A stretch of 64,000 nt of DNA from CAJCJE01 sp035948315 (GCA_035948315.1 DASZJG010000089.1:186001-250000), one strand, 5' to 3'; counted from the first letter of the stretch, positions 14,765 to 23,647 are shown. Notes: generated from the letters alone by a model not told the origin. Numbers and translations are program-made.

Positions 14765-15484
14765 GTGTTCGAGATCAGCGAGGTCGGCGCCCCGGCCACC
14801 AGGGTCGGCAAGCTCCCCGCCATCCTGCCCAAGATCACCGCCGGTGCGCTCGCTTTCACCGTGCTGCCCATGATCTACCTGCACCTGGTGTCCATCGGTC
14901 GGCTCGACCCGCTGCGCACGACGGTCAGCGACTACGTCTCCGTTCCGGGCGGCGGCGCCTTCCTCGCGTTGAGCACCATCGCCCTCGCGCTCGCCACCGC
15001 GCTGCTGCCGGCCCAACTCGGCCTCGCCGGCAGGCCGGTCCCGGCGGTCGCCAAGATCGGCCTCGTTCTCGGTTGCGTCGGCCTGTTCGCCTCGGTGGTC
15101 TTTCCCACCAACGCGCTCGGCACCGCCGTCGACGAGGCAACCGTCCTGCACCGCTACGCGGCGGGCCTGTTCTTCATCGCCATCCCGATCGTCGCGGCGG
15201 CACTGGCCCGCGCCGGCTTCGGTCGCGGCCTGCGCGTCTGCGCCGTGTTCTCCACGCTGGTCGGCATCGCCTTCCTGATCAGCCACGTGCCGCTGGTCTT
15301 CCCCGACTTCCCGCACGCCGACCTGATCGGCACGCTGTTCCCGCGCGGCCTGATCGAACGGATCCTGCTGCTGGTCGACATCGCCACCATCGCGGTGATC
15401 AGCAACACGGCCCGTCCCGTGGCGCCGGCTGCGCCGGCTGCGGATGCACCGGCGGCTGCGGCGGATCGGCTGGTGCGGTCATGA
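14765..15484 (+). CDS. DUF998 integral membrane protein
   Basis: The 239-residue protein has six predicted membrane helices and DPLRTTVSDYVSVPGGG after the first one, the conserved feature of DUF998. That family's function is not established, though some members act in lipid or polyprenyl metabolism. GTG 14765 is used because it begins just ahead of the first conserved segment. The C-terminus is alanine/proline rich. Its stop overlaps the ATG of the transporter-glycosyltransferase frame (ATGA, 15481-15484), so the genes are co-expressed. Confidence 0.8.
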   Translation: MFEISEVGAPATRVGKLPAILPKITAGALAFTVLPMIYLHLVSIGRLDPLRTTVSDYVSVPGGGAFLALSTIALALATALLPAQLGLAGRPVPAVAKIGLVLGCVGLFASVVFPTNALGTAVDEATVLHRYAAGLFFIAIPIVAAALARAGFGRGLRVCAVFSTLVGIAFLISHVPLVFPDFPHADLIGTLFPRGLIERILLLVDIATIAVISNTARPVAPAAPAADAPAAAADRLVRS

Positions 15485-17589
15485 TCGCGCTCGGCATCGC
15501 GCTCTCCTGCATCGCCGCCTGCTGCTACGGCCTCGCGGCCAGTCTCCAGAACGGCGCGGTGCAGGCCGTGTCCGCCAGCACCTCCGAGGAGGGCAAGAGG
15601 CTCGGCTGGCGCCAGCTGCGCCGGGTGGTCGTCGACCGGACCTGGCTGCTCGGCATGGTCGCCACCGGCGGCGGGGCCCTGTTCCACGTTCTCGCGTTGT
15701 CCATGGCTCCACTGGTCGTCGTGCAACCCGTCGGCGTGCTCGCCATCGGCATCACCGTGCTGCTCGGTGTCGCCGCAGGCCGGGAACGACTCACCGCATC
15801 GACCCTGTTCGCGTCGCTGGCCAGCACCATCGGCGTCGGCCTTTTCGTCGTGCTCGCCGCGGGTAGCGCGAGCCAGGGCACGCAGCGGCATGGTGTCGAA
15901 CTGCGGATCGCCGCGATCACCGCCGTCATCGTGCTGCTGCTCGGCTGGACCGGCCTGCGCGCCAAAGGCTGGTTGCGGGCCCCGGCGCTCGCCGCCGCCG
16001 CCGGTGTCTGCTTCGGACTGGTGTCCGTGCTGGCACGGGTCGTCTCCGAACACCTGCGTTCGGCCGACATCGGCGGGATCGGCCTCGGCTGGGTCGTCGG
16101 CATCCCGATCGCGATCGGCCTCGGCGCCTGGTTCGTCCAGCAGGCACACGCCAGCGGACGCCCGGACACCGTGGTCGCTTGCCAGTCCGTCGTCGACCCG
16201 CTCGTGGGGGTGCTGGTCGGCGCGCTCTGCTTCGGCGAGGCAGGCCATGTCGGCCCCGCCGTGATCATCGGTGAGCTCGCCTGCGCGGTGCTGGCCGTGA
16301 TCGGCATCGTCGCGCTGGCGATGCGCAAACCCAACTCCGACAACAACACCAACATCTTCGGCACAAGGGAGTACCAGGTGGACATGACCAGCGGTTATCG
16401 CACGCACATGAAGCTGGTCATCGGCGCGGACACATTCCCGCCGGACGTGAACGGGGCGGCGCGCTTCGCCCACCAACTCGCCGCGGGCTTCGTCGGGCGA
16501 GGTCACGATGTGCACGTGATCTGCCCGTCCGACACCGGAGCCGCGCGCACCGAGGTGATGGACGGAATCACCGTCCACCGGCTGGGTTCGCACGGCACGC
16601 CGTACCACCCCACGTTCCGGATCTGCCTGCCCTGGCAGGTCAAGTCCGCGACCGCCGCGCTGCTCGACGAGATCGAGCCCGACCTGGTGCACGTCCAGGC
16701 GCACTTCGTGGTCGGCCGGGCTCTCGTGCGCAACGCCGTGCGCCGCGAGATCCCGATCGTCGCCACCAACCACTTCATGCCGGAGAACCTGTTCGACTAC
16801 CTGAAGGTGCCGAACTGGTTGCGGCAGTTGGCCGCCCGACTTGCCTGGCGCGACCTGGCCAGGGTATTCGGCGAGGCCCGCGTGGTCACCGCGCCGACCC
16901 CGACCGCGGCACGCATGCTGGTCAGCAGGGCCGGGCTGACCGACGCGCTGGCCAGGTCCTGCGGCGTCGACCTGGACCGGTTCGCTGACGCACAGGCGTC
17001 CACGTCGACCACCCCGACCGTGCTGTTCGTCGGCAGGCTCGACGCGGAGAAGCGGGTGTCCGAACTGCTGCGCGCGATGGCGCTGCTGCCGGAATCCATC
17101 CACGCCGAGATCGTCGGCAACGGTTCCTGCCGAGCCGAACTGGAGGCGTTGGCCGGTCACCTTGGCATCGCCGATCGAGTGCGCTTCCACGGATTCGTCA
17201 CCGACGACGAACTGCGTTCGGCCTACGGACGCTGTTCGGTGTTCTGCATGCCCGGCGTCGCCGAGTTGCAGAGCCTGGCCACCATGGAGGCCATGGCCGC
17301 CGGCAAGCCGGTGGTCGCCGCCAACGCGGTCGCCCTCCCGCACCTGGTTCGTCCAGGCGAGAACGGCTGGCTGTTCGAACCGGGCGACATCGCCGGCTTG
17401 GCCAAGGCACTCGGCGCGGTGTTGGACACCCCGGAGACGGTCGCTCGCCTCGGCGCGGCGAGCAGGCGGATGATCGCCGCGCACGACCTGGGGGCCAGCC
17501 TGGACGCGTTCGACGCGATCTACCGCGACGCGCTCGACCAGCCCGCGCCCAAGCCCGTTCTGTCCCTGGTCCTGCCGGCAGCCGCCTGA
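15481..17589 (+). CDS. DMT-family transporter fused in frame to a family-4 glycosyltransferase
   Basis: One uninterrupted frame of 702 residues contains two proteins normally separate. Residues 1-285 have about nine to ten membrane helices in two EamA-like halves (MIALGIALSCIAACCYGLAA at the start, VVDPLVGVLVGALCFGEAGH in the second half), like small-molecule or Mg2+ (NIPA-type) DMT exporters. From about residue 305 a GT-B glycosyltransferase begins (HMKLVIGADTFPPDVNGAAR), with VLFVGRLDAEKRVSELLRAM and the nucleotide-sugar motif PGVAELQSLATMEAMAAGKP (E-x7-E). There is no stop between them, only a polar linker rich in Asn (SDNNTNIFG). An internal GTG (16378) with AAGGGA upstream could also start the transferase alone. 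Alternatives are a true fusion or a stop codon lost by mutation. Substrates are not evident. Confidence 0.75.
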   Translation: MIALGIALSCIAACCYGLAASLQNGAVQAVSASTSEEGKRLGWRQLRRVVVDRTWLLGMVATGGGALFHVLALSMAPLVVVQPVGVLAIGITVLLGVAAGRERLTASTLFASLASTIGVGLFVVLAAGSASQGTQRHGVELRIAAITAVIVLLLGWTGLRAKGWLRAPALAAAAGVCFGLVSVLARVVSEHLRSADIGGIGLGWVVGIPIAIGLGAWFVQQAHASGRPDTVVACQSVVDPLVGVLVGALCFGEAGHVGPAVIIGELACAVLAVIGIVALAMRKPNSDNNTNIFGTREYQVDMTSGYRTHMKLVIGADTFPPDVNGAARFAHQLAAGFVGRGHDVHVICPSDTGAARTEVMDGITVHRLGSHGTPYHPTFRICLPWQVKSATAALLDEIEPDLVHVQAHFVVGRALVRNAVRREIPIVATNHFMPENLFDYLKVPNWLRQLAARLAWRDLARVFGEARVVTAPTPTAARMLVSRAGLTDALARSCGVDLDRFADAQASTSTTPTVLFVGRLDAEKRVSELLRAMALLPESIHAEIVGNGSCRAELEALAGHLGIADRVRFHGFVTDDELRSAYGRCSVFCMPGVAELQSLATMEAMAAGKPVVAANAVALPHLVRPGENGWLFEPGDIAGLAKALGAVLDTPETVARLGAASRRMIAAHDLGASLDAFDAIYRDALDQPAPKPVLSLVLPAAA
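16365..16380 (+). promoter_or_regulatory. internal ribosome site and GTG start for the glycosyltransferase half
   Basis: AAGGGAG (16365-16371) lies 6 nt before an in-frame GTG (16378-16380), and ATG codons follow at 16384 and further on, just before MKLVIGADTFPP, where stand-alone homologues start. A separate glycosyltransferase of about 403 residues could therefore be made from the same mRNA. Confidence 0.5.
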
Positions 17590-17623
17590 CCACGCCCGCC
17601 CTGCCTCAACCTCGGCCTGCTAA

Positions 17624-17770
17624 GTCCCCGCGGGTGTCGGCGACGACGGCCTCCCGCTCGGCGCCCAACTCCTCGGCCCGGCGAACAGCGAAGAGTTGCC
17701 GATTTCCCTTGCCGCCCAACTGGAATCCCGCGAACGATGGGCAAGACCACCGCCCACCCCAACTCCCGCA
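17624..17770 (+). pseudogene. remnant of an amidase C-terminus
   Basis: Translated on the + strand in frame from 17624, the stretch VPAGVGDDGLPLGAQLLGPA followed by SEELPISLAAQLESRERWAR closely resembles the last 45 residues of amidase-signature enzymes (the ...GLPxGVQLLGP... segment and final helix). A TAA lies directly upstream in the same frame and no catalytic Ser-Ser-Lys region exists, so only the 3' end of a once larger gene survives between two convergent genes. Confidence 0.5.
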
Positions 17771-17867
17771 ACGCTGACCCCACCACAGACCCCACCCATC
17801 CCGGGGGGAGCGGCCCTGCTCCAGCCTAGTCGGCGGAATTTGGCTGAACAAATGGAGATTGGCGGGT

Positions 17868-17896
17868 TGTGGAGGAAATCGGGTGACTGTGGATAA
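17868..17896 (-). repeat. paired DnaA-box-like motif on the minus strand
   Basis: TTATCCACA (complement of 17888-17896) is a perfect match to the E. coli DnaA box. TCCTCCACA (complement of 17868-17876) follows with starts 20 nt apart, close to the 19-nt spacing of the other pairs in this window. Confidence 0.45.
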
Positions 17897-17931
17897 CTGC
17901 CGACAATCGCCGGGGCCGGTTTGCAAATACG

Positions 17932-19068
17932 TTAAGTTGATGGGGCGGCGTAGTCGTCGAGTAGATCGATGGCTTCGCCGATGTCGTCGGTGACCAGCAG
18001 CCAGCGCTCGTTCGGGCGCCCGCGCGCCAGTTGCTGGACCAGCGGCGCGGCGGGGACTTCGTTGGCCCAGAAGTCCTTGCCGAGAAACACCATGGGCGCT
18101 GCCGGGCCCAGCGACCCATAGTGATTCTTGGTGTAGTCCTGGAAGACCTCCTGAACGGTGCCGGCACTGCCCGGCGTGTAGATCACGCCTCCGGTCGCCA
18201 CATTCAGCAGGCCGTCCTCGCGCACCGAGTTGGCAAAGTATTTGGCATGCAGTTCACAACCGACATTGGGAGGTTCATGGCCGTAGAACCAGGTGGGAAT
18301 ACCGATGGTGCGTGGAATGGGAAAGCTCGGCAGATCCAGGCTCAGCCCGGCAGCGAGCCAGCTGCCGACCGCCTCATTGTCCACAGTGGATGATCCGGTG
18401 CCGAAGCGCGGCGCGGTCGACAGCACGCGCAGCGCTTCGGTCGGGTCGGTGCCGGTGAGTCGAACGCCGAGCGGCACGGCTTCCATGGCGCCGGGCCCGC
18501 CGCCGGTGAGCACGGTGAACCCGGTCGCGCTCGCGCCAAGGGCCTGGCCGAGCGCGACCGCGTTCGCGTAGCCGGGTGAGTCGCGGGGCAGATCGTGGCC
18601 GCCCATCACCGCTACGGGGTGCGGGCTGATCGCGAGCATGTCGTCGAGCGCCTCGGTGATGCTGTGGTCGTGCAGCCGCTGTGCCAGCGCGGGCAGCGGT
18701 GCCGGGTGCGTGCCGCACTGCCGGACGTAGGAGTAGACGCGCGCGTCGAGCGTGTCCGCGTAGGAGGCGGGCCGATCGGCGTCGAAGCCGTCGAACAGTT
18801 CGGCCGGCGTGTACAGCGTGCCGCGGTAGACCCGAAACGGCAGGTCCGGGATGTCCGGGAACAGCAGCGCGCCTGCCGCGTCGGCGCGGGCTCGGGTCGC
18901 CGGCGTCAACCGGCAGCCGAGCAGTAGCGCACCGTCGAGCCTGGTGCGCAGCAGGAGGTCGTCCTCGGCCGAGGTCAGGTCGAGGCCGACCAGGATGGTC
19001 CCGGCAAGGTCGTGACCTGCGGCGCGGTGCTCGCGCAGGGCCGCGATGTCGACGATGGAAATGGCCAC
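17932..19068 (-). CDS. LOG-family Rossmann-fold protein
   Basis: The 378-residue protein has a LOG/lysine-decarboxylase-like Rossmann domain in its C-terminal two-thirds: VAVMGGHDLPRDSPGYANAV, the nucleotide-binding TGGGPGAMEAV, and YTPGSAGTVQEVFQ, corresponding to the PGGxGTxxE motif with Ser in place of the second Gly. The N-terminal 140 residues are an extra domain. LOG enzymes release free cytokinins from nucleoside monophosphates. Long bacterial members like this are of uncertain function. It is last in a leftward group with purU, a methyltransferase and DUF2505, 27 bp after purU. Confidence 0.8.
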   Translation of the reverse strand: MAISIVDIAALREHRAAGHDLAGTILVGLDLTSAEDDLLLRTRLDGALLLGCRLTPATRARADAAGALLFPDIPDLPFRVYRGTLYTPAELFDGFDADRPASYADTLDARVYSYVRQCGTHPAPLPALAQRLHDHSITEALDDMLAISPHPVAVMGGHDLPRDSPGYANAVALGQALGASATGFTVLTGGGPGAMEAVPLGVRLTGTDPTEALRVLSTAPRFGTGSSTVDNEAVGSWLAAGLSLDLPSFPIPRTIGIPTWFYGHEPPNVGCELHAKYFANSVREDGLLNVATGGVIYTPGSAGTVQEVFQDYTKNHYGSLGPAAPMVFLGKDFWANEVPAAPLVQQLARGRPNERWLLVTDDIGEAIDLLDDYAAPST

Positions 19069-19095
19069 GGAAGGAGATTACGGCGGAGCGAGCGA

Positions 19096-20001
19096 TCAGA
19101 AGATCACGGTGTGGCCGGCGTGCAGCAAAACACGGTCCTCGAGATGCCAGCGCAGGCCCCTGGCCAGCACGACCTTCTCGATGTCCCGGCCCTTGCGCAC
19201 CATGTCCGCGACCGAATCACGGTGATCGACCCGGATCACGTCCTGTTCGATGATCGGCCCGGCGTCGAGTTCGGCCGTGACGTAGTGGCAGGTCGCGCCG
19301 ACGAGCTTCACGCCTCGCGCGTGCGCCTGTCGGTACGGCTGCGCGCCGACGAAGGACGGCAGGAAGCTGTGGTGGATGTTCAACGTCCGCCCGGTGAAGG
19401 CTGCGCAGAACTCGGCGGGCAGTACCTGCATGAACCTGGCCAGCACCACCGCGTGCGGTTTCGCTGCCTGCACGAGCTGGGTGAGCTGGGCGAACGCCGC
19501 TGCCTTCGCTTCGGGGTCGTTCGCCGGGAACGGGACGTGGTGGAACGGAATGCCGTGCGCGCGGGTGATCGCGGCCTGGCTGGTGTGGTTGCCGATCACG
19601 GCGGTCACGTCGACGTCCAGTTCGCCCGAGCCGACACGGCCGAGCAGGTCGTACAGGCAGTGGCCCTCGCGGGAGACCAGGATGACGATCCTGCGTCGTT
19701 CCGCGGTGTCGGTGATTCGCCAGTTCGACTGCACGCCGGACTGCGCGGCGTAGCTGTCGCCGGAGCTGAGCTTCCTGGCCACGTCGGCGAAGCGCAGTCG
19801 CAACTCGTTGACGTCGAACGGCAGCGAGTCGGCGAGGACTTCCTGGCGGGTGAAGAACCAGCCGGTGTCCGGGTCGGTGTGGTACGCGGCCTCGACGATC
19901 CAACCGCCGGCCTCGGCGAGAAACGACGAGATCGACGCGACGATACCCGTGCGGTCCGGGCAGCCGAAGGTGATCACATAGCGGCGTTGCGCTCCAGCCA
20001 T
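19096..20001 (-). CDS. purU: formyltetrahydrofolate deformylase
   Basis: The 301-residue protein has an N-terminal ACT domain (RRYVITFGCPDRTGIVASIS) and a C-terminal formyl-transferase fold. LNIHHSFLPSFVGAQPYRQA supplies the catalytic Asn and His, and GPIIEQDVIRVDHRDS the aspartate. It hydrolyses 10-formyl-THF to formate and THF, balancing one-carbon pools. ATG 20001 is chosen because the ACT domain begins eight residues later. The upstream in-frame extension is arginine-rich and not conserved in the family. It lies between the methyltransferase and LOG genes. Confidence 0.95.
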   Translation of the reverse strand: MAGAQRRYVITFGCPDRTGIVASISSFLAEAGGWIVEAAYHTDPDTGWFFTRQEVLADSLPFDVNELRLRFADVARKLSSGDSYAAQSGVQSNWRITDTAERRRIVILVSREGHCLYDLLGRVGSGELDVDVTAVIGNHTSQAAITRAHGIPFHHVPFPANDPEAKAAAFAQLTQLVQAAKPHAVVLARFMQVLPAEFCAAFTGRTLNIHHSFLPSFVGAQPYRQAHARGVKLVGATCHYVTAELDAGPIIEQDVIRVDHRDSVADMVRKGRDIEKVVLARGLRWHLEDRVLLHAGHTVIF

Positions 20002-20087
20002 GGTGCAAGAGTGTGGCAGGTCAGCACCGGATCGGGCGTGGCAAACCACCGGAGCGGGTGGTATCCGCGCCCGGCCTGTCGGCGGCA

Positions 20088-20903
20088 CTAACGGACGAGG
20101 GCCGAATAGGCGATGGTGACCTCACCGAGCCGCCATCGTTTCGGCCGGTCGAGCACGGGCACGCCGCGGTCCGCGAGTAGGCGGATGGCCTGCGCCCAGC
20201 GGGCTCGTGGCCCGAACGGCGCGAAAGGTGCGGCTGTTGCCCAGCAGTTGTCCAGTTCGGCGAGCAGGTCGTACACGGGCTCGCCGGGCACGTTGTGGTG
20301 GATGAGCGCCTTGGGCAGCCGTTCGGCCAGGTCGGACGGGGTGTCGATGCCGCTGGGCAGACACGACAGGGTGAGGGTGCGCGGGCCGGACGCGTCGAGG
20401 GTGATCCAGCAGCAGCGTCGGCCGATCTCGTCGCAGGTGCCCTCGATCAGCACCCCGCCGGGCGCGAGACCGGCGAGCATGGTCTGCCAGGCGGCAGCCG
20501 CGTCGGGCTCGGTGTACTGACGCAGCACGTTGAACGCCCGCAGCAGGATCGGGCGCGTGCCGGCCAGTTCGAAACCGCCACGCCGGAACTCGAGGCTGGG
20601 CGGGTCGGCGGCGTGCGCGGCCGCGGCGACCCGGTCCTGGTCGAGTTCCAGGCCGAGCACGCGAACGTCCGGGCGCGCTCGGCGGAGCCGGTCGCGCAGC
20701 TCGACGGTGGTCACTGGGGAAGCGCCGTAGCCGAGATCGACGACCAGCGGGTCGGCGCAGTTGCGCAGCAGCGACGCGATGGCCGGCGTGCCGGTGATCC
20801 AGCGGTCGACCCTGCGCAGCCGGTTCGGGTTGGTGGTGCCCCTGGTCGGCACGCCGAGCGCGCGGGCGCGGCCCGCGGCGAGCCTGCGTATGCGGGGAGG
20901 CAT
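20088..20903 (-). CDS. class I SAM-dependent methyltransferase
   Basis: The 271-residue protein contains a Rossmann-type SAM site: PLVVDLGYGASPVTTVELRD (motif I, DLGYG) and VLGLELDQDRVAAA, with the acidic residue that binds the ribose. ILLRAFNVLRQY and APGGVLIEGTCDEIG correspond to motifs for the central strands. The substrate is unknown. The N-terminus is basic (PPRIRRLAAGRARALGVPTR), compatible with nucleic-acid or ribosome binding. It follows the DUF2505 gene by 17 bp on the same strand and precedes purU by 86 bp. Confidence 0.8.
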   Translation of the reverse strand: MPPRIRRLAAGRARALGVPTRGTTNPNRLRRVDRWITGTPAIASLLRNCADPLVVDLGYGASPVTTVELRDRLRRARPDVRVLGLELDQDRVAAAAHAADPPSLEFRRGGFELAGTRPILLRAFNVLRQYTEPDAAAAWQTMLAGLAPGGVLIEGTCDEIGRRCCWITLDASGPRTLTLSCLPSGIDTPSDLAERLPKALIHHNVPGEPVYDLLAELDNCWATAAPFAPFGPRARWAQAIRLLADRGVPVLDRPKRWRLGEVTIAYSALVR

Positions 20904-20920
20904 CGGAATGGCCGGACGGG

Positions 20921-21430
20921 TCAGGAGCTGTGTTCGCGAAGCCAGTTCTCGGTGAACTTCTGCTCCGCGTCGAGCAGCTTGCCCAACTGGTCGGCGACGG
21001 ACTCCTCGACCTTTCCGCCGAACAGCGGGATCGGGATGCTCACCGAGCCGGTCACCAGCACCTGGCTTCCGCCGCCCGACACGTCGTTGAGCTTCATGGC
21101 GCCGGTGAGGTCACCGGGCATGCCGGGAATGGTCACCCGGACCGTGCCCGAGTAGCTGCCGTCGGGCTCGGCGCGCCACGACTCGACCCGGTCGATCTTG
21201 AGGTCGCCGCCGAGCAGCGGGCGGATCGCGGCCGGCAGGTCGTGCGCGGCGACGCCGTGTCGCAGTCGGTAACTGGTCGCCTCGCCGTTCTGCTTGTAGT
21301 CGAACAGTGCTGCGTTCGTGCCACCGAGCGCGGCCAGCCGCTGGTTGAGGTAGTCCGCGTTCACCACCGCGGCGTACACCGTTTTCGCGTCCGATGCGGA
21401 ACGTGTCCGGTGCTCGATGCGCCTTGCCAT
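20921..21430 (-). CDS. DUF2505 domain protein
   Basis: The 169-residue protein has the START/SRPBCC-like pattern of DUF2505: RRIEHRTRSASDAKTVYAAV at the start, YLNQRLAALGGTNAALFDYK, a beta-rich middle, and a final amphipathic helix (DQLGKLLDAEQKFTENWL). Members probably bind a lipid or other hydrophobic ligand. None is characterised. It is divergent from murB, as in mycobacteria (Rv0481c/Rv0482, from memory). The divergent coding starts are only about 25 bp apart, so the promoters overlap. Confidence 0.8.
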   Translation of the reverse strand: MARRIEHRTRSASDAKTVYAAVVNADYLNQRLAALGGTNAALFDYKQNGEATSYRLRHGVAAHDLPAAIRPLLGGDLKIDRVESWRAEPDGSYSGTVRVTIPGMPGDLTGAMKLNDVSGGGSQVLVTGSVSIPIPLFGGKVEESVADQLGKLLDAEQKFTENWLREHSS

Positions 21431-21455
21431 GCGTCGAAGGCTACCGTTGGCGACC

Positions 21456-22565
21456 GTGACCAGCTCTCAGACCGGTACCGAGGACACCATGGACGCCATG
21501 GTTCAACTCGGTATGTCACTCGCCGCATGCACGACGTTGCGCCTGGGCGGCCCGGCCGCTCGGTTCGTGTACGGCGAACGGTCGCGGGACATCGTCGACG
21601 TGGTGCGCGCCGCGGACGCGGCGGCTGAGCTGCTGCTGGTGCTGGGCGCGGGCTCGAATCTGGTGATCGGCGACGACGGCTTCGACGGGACCGTGCTGCG
21701 CGTGGCCAACTCGGGTCAGGGCTGCGACCGGCTTGGCGACGGCCAGGTGCAGTTGACCGTCGAGGCCGGCATGGACTGGGACGAGACCGTCGCCTGGACG
21801 GTCGCCGAGGGGCTCGGCGGTCTCGAGTGCTTGTCCGGCATTCCAGGACTGGTCGGCGCGACGCCGGTACAGAACGTCGGCGCCTACGGCGTGGAGACCG
21901 CGGACGCGCTGGTGTCGGTCGACCTGCTCGACCGGCGCAGCGGGCAGGTGCGCACGGTGCAAGCGGAAGGGCTCGGGCTCGGCTACCGGACGAGCGTGCT
22001 GAAGGGCACGGACTCGGCGGTCGTGCTGCGGGTGCGGTTCGGCCTGCGCGACGGTGGCGAGTCCGCGCCGATCCGCTACGCGGAGCTGGCCAGGCGACTG
22101 GGCGTGTCGGTCGGCGCGCGGGTGCCGGTGGCCGACGCACGTGCGGCCGTGCTCGAACTGCGGCGCGGCAAGGGCATGGTGCTCGATGCGACCGATCACG
22201 ATACGTGGAGCGCGGGTTCGTTCTTCACCAATCCGGTGATCGACGATGCCGAGCTGCCGGCGGTGCGCTCGCGCGCGGCGGACGTGCTCGGCCCGGACGA
22301 GACGATGCCGAGCTGGCCGGGCGGAGTCGGCTACACGAAGCTGTCGGCGGCCTGGCTGATCGAGCGTGCCGGCTTCCCACGCGGATACGCCGGTCCGGGC
22401 GGACGGGTGGCGCTGTCGTCGCGGCACACCCTGGCACTGACCAATCGGGGCGGTGCGTCCACAGAGGACCTGCTGACGCTGGCGCGCGAGGTGTGCGCCG
22501 GTGTGCGTGCGAAGTTCGGTGTCGTGCTGAGGCCGGAGCCGGTTTTCGTCGGCTGCGCACTTTGA
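21456..22565 (+). CDS. murB: UDP-N-acetylenolpyruvoylglucosamine reductase
   Basis: The 369-residue FAD enzyme contains the family signatures TLRLGGPAARFV, LVLGAGSNLVIGDDGFDG (FAD-binding PP-loop), GIPGLVGATPVQNVGAYGVE, the catalytic serine region WSAGSFFTNPV and the proton-relay glutamate in PEPVFVG. It reduces UDP-GlcNAc-enolpyruvate to UDP-MurNAc for peptidoglycan. GTG 21456 is chosen because TACCGT (21442-21447) lies eight bases before it, giving a leaderless mRNA. ATG 21489 would still keep the whole domain. It is divergent from DUF2505, and its 3' end is followed by two DnaA-box-like motifs and a hairpin shared with the SDR gene. Confidence 0.95.
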   Translation: MTSSQTGTEDTMDAMVQLGMSLAACTTLRLGGPAARFVYGERSRDIVDVVRAADAAAELLLVLGAGSNLVIGDDGFDGTVLRVANSGQGCDRLGDGQVQLTVEAGMDWDETVAWTVAEGLGGLECLSGIPGLVGATPVQNVGAYGVETADALVSVDLLDRRSGQVRTVQAEGLGLGYRTSVLKGTDSAVVLRVRFGLRDGGESAPIRYAELARRLGVSVGARVPVADARAAVLELRRGKGMVLDATDHDTWSAGSFFTNPVIDDAELPAVRSRAADVLGPDETMPSWPGGVGYTKLSAAWLIERAGFPRGYAGPGGRVALSSRHTLALTNRGGASTEDLLTLAREVCAGVRAKFGVVLRPEPVFVGCAL

Positions 22566-22569
22566 CGGT

Positions 22570-22597
22570 TTGTCCACAGGCCCCGAAGCTGTCCACA
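22570..22597 (+). repeat. paired DnaA-box-like motif, 19-nt spacing
   Basis: TTGTCCACA (22570-22578) and CTGTCCACA (22589-22597) start exactly 19 nt apart, just after the murB stop codon. Confidence 0.5.
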
Positions 22598-22645
22598 GTC
22601 GTGCACTCGCCGAGCCAGAGCCCCCGAAATTTTCAGTAGGCTGAA

Positions 22646-22663
22646 ATTGGGGGGCGCCCCAAT
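22646..22663. terminator. bidirectional hairpin between murB and the SDR gene
   Basis: ATTGGGG (22646-22652) pairs with CCCCAAT (22657-22663) around a 4-nt loop, between convergent genes. A TTTCAG/CTGAAA dyad lies directly upstream. Confidence 0.6.
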
Positions 22664-22731
22664 GGATACCGGCGAAAATTTGCGGATAGCGGCGAAATTG
22701 CGGGTGGCGGCGGGTTGGGGCGCTGGGTGGC

Positions 22732-23472
22732 TTATTCGCGGTGGGCGCGGGTGGCGCTGGCTTGGGCGCGGGGCTTGATGACCATCGAGTCGATGTTGAC
22801 GTGCGCGGGGCGGCTGACGGCGAAGTCGATGACTTCGGCGATGTCCTGGGCGGTCAGCGGGGTCAGGCCCTGGTAGACGGCGGACGCGCGGTCGGCGTCA
22901 CCGTCGAAGCGGACCAGGGAGAACTCGGTTTCGACCATGCCGGGCAGGATCTCGGTGAATCGGACGGGCTTGCCGAGGTATTCGCCGCGCAGCGTGCGGT
23001 GCAGGGCGGCTTCGGCGTGCTTGGCGGAGGTGTAGCCGGCGCCGCCGTCGTAGATCTCGACGGCGGCGATCGACGTGACGGTGACGACGTGGCCGTCGCC
23101 GGACGCGATCAGGGTGGGCAGCAGCGCCTTGGTCACCCGGAGGGTGCCGAGCACGTTCGTCTCCCACATCCAGCGCCAGTGCTCCTCGTCGGCGTCGGCG
23201 ATGGACTCGATGCCGAGCGCGCCACCGGCGTTGTTGATCAGGACGCGGGCGTTCGGGATGGCGGTGACGAACGCGGTGACGGAGTCGGGGTCGGTGACGT
23301 CGAGCGGCAGCGCGGTGCCGTCGATCTCCTTGGCGATCTGTTCCAGCCGGTCCAGCCTGCGCGCGCCGAGGACGACGTGGAAGCCACCGGCGGCGAGTTG
23401 GCGGGCGGTGGCTTCGCCGATTCCGGAGCTGGCGCCGGTCACGATCGCGGTGGGTCGCTGCTCGTTCGTCAC
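22732..23472 (-). CDS. short-chain dehydrogenase/reductase
   Basis: This 246-residue classical SDR has TGASSGIG (residues 12-19) for NAD(P) binding, NNAGG, and the catalytic Ser134 with Tyr147-Thr-Ser-Ala-Lys151. ARRL after strand 2 suggests NADPH preference. SDRs closely related to YdfG/serine 3-dehydrogenase have this layout, including RFTEILPGMVETEFS. It corresponds to the mycobacterial SDR between murB and mshA (Rv0484c, from memory). The natural substrate is unknown. It is convergent with murB and divergent from the hydrolase/mshA unit. Confidence 0.88.
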   Translation of the reverse strand: MTNEQRPTAIVTGASSGIGEATARQLAAGGFHVVLGARRLDRLEQIAKEIDGTALPLDVTDPDSVTAFVTAIPNARVLINNAGGALGIESIADADEEHWRWMWETNVLGTLRVTKALLPTLIASGDGHVVTVTSIAAVEIYDGGAGYTSAKHAEAALHRTLRGEYLGKPVRFTEILPGMVETEFSLVRFDGDADRASAVYQGLTPLTAQDIAEVIDFAVSRPAHVNIDSMVIKPRAQASATRAHRE

Positions 23473-23647
23473 GTCTCCATCCTGCCCCTCACCGTTCGAC
23501 TCGCGCGCGGTGCTACCCGGTGGGAATGAGCCAGGTCACGTGCGCGGTCGGGGATTTATCTCGGTCATTGAGGCAATGGGGAAGATGCACGCCGTCATCG
23601 GGGTTGAACCTTCCGGTGGAGTGTGACCGACGTGGGGTAGGTGAGGC

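Larger units (their letters stand above)
17590..17931. other. convergent intergenic region
   Basis: This 342-bp gap holds the amidase remnant (17624-17770) and, on the minus strand, two DnaA-box-like motifs (17868-17876 and 17888-17896). No complete gene is seen. Confidence 0.5.
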
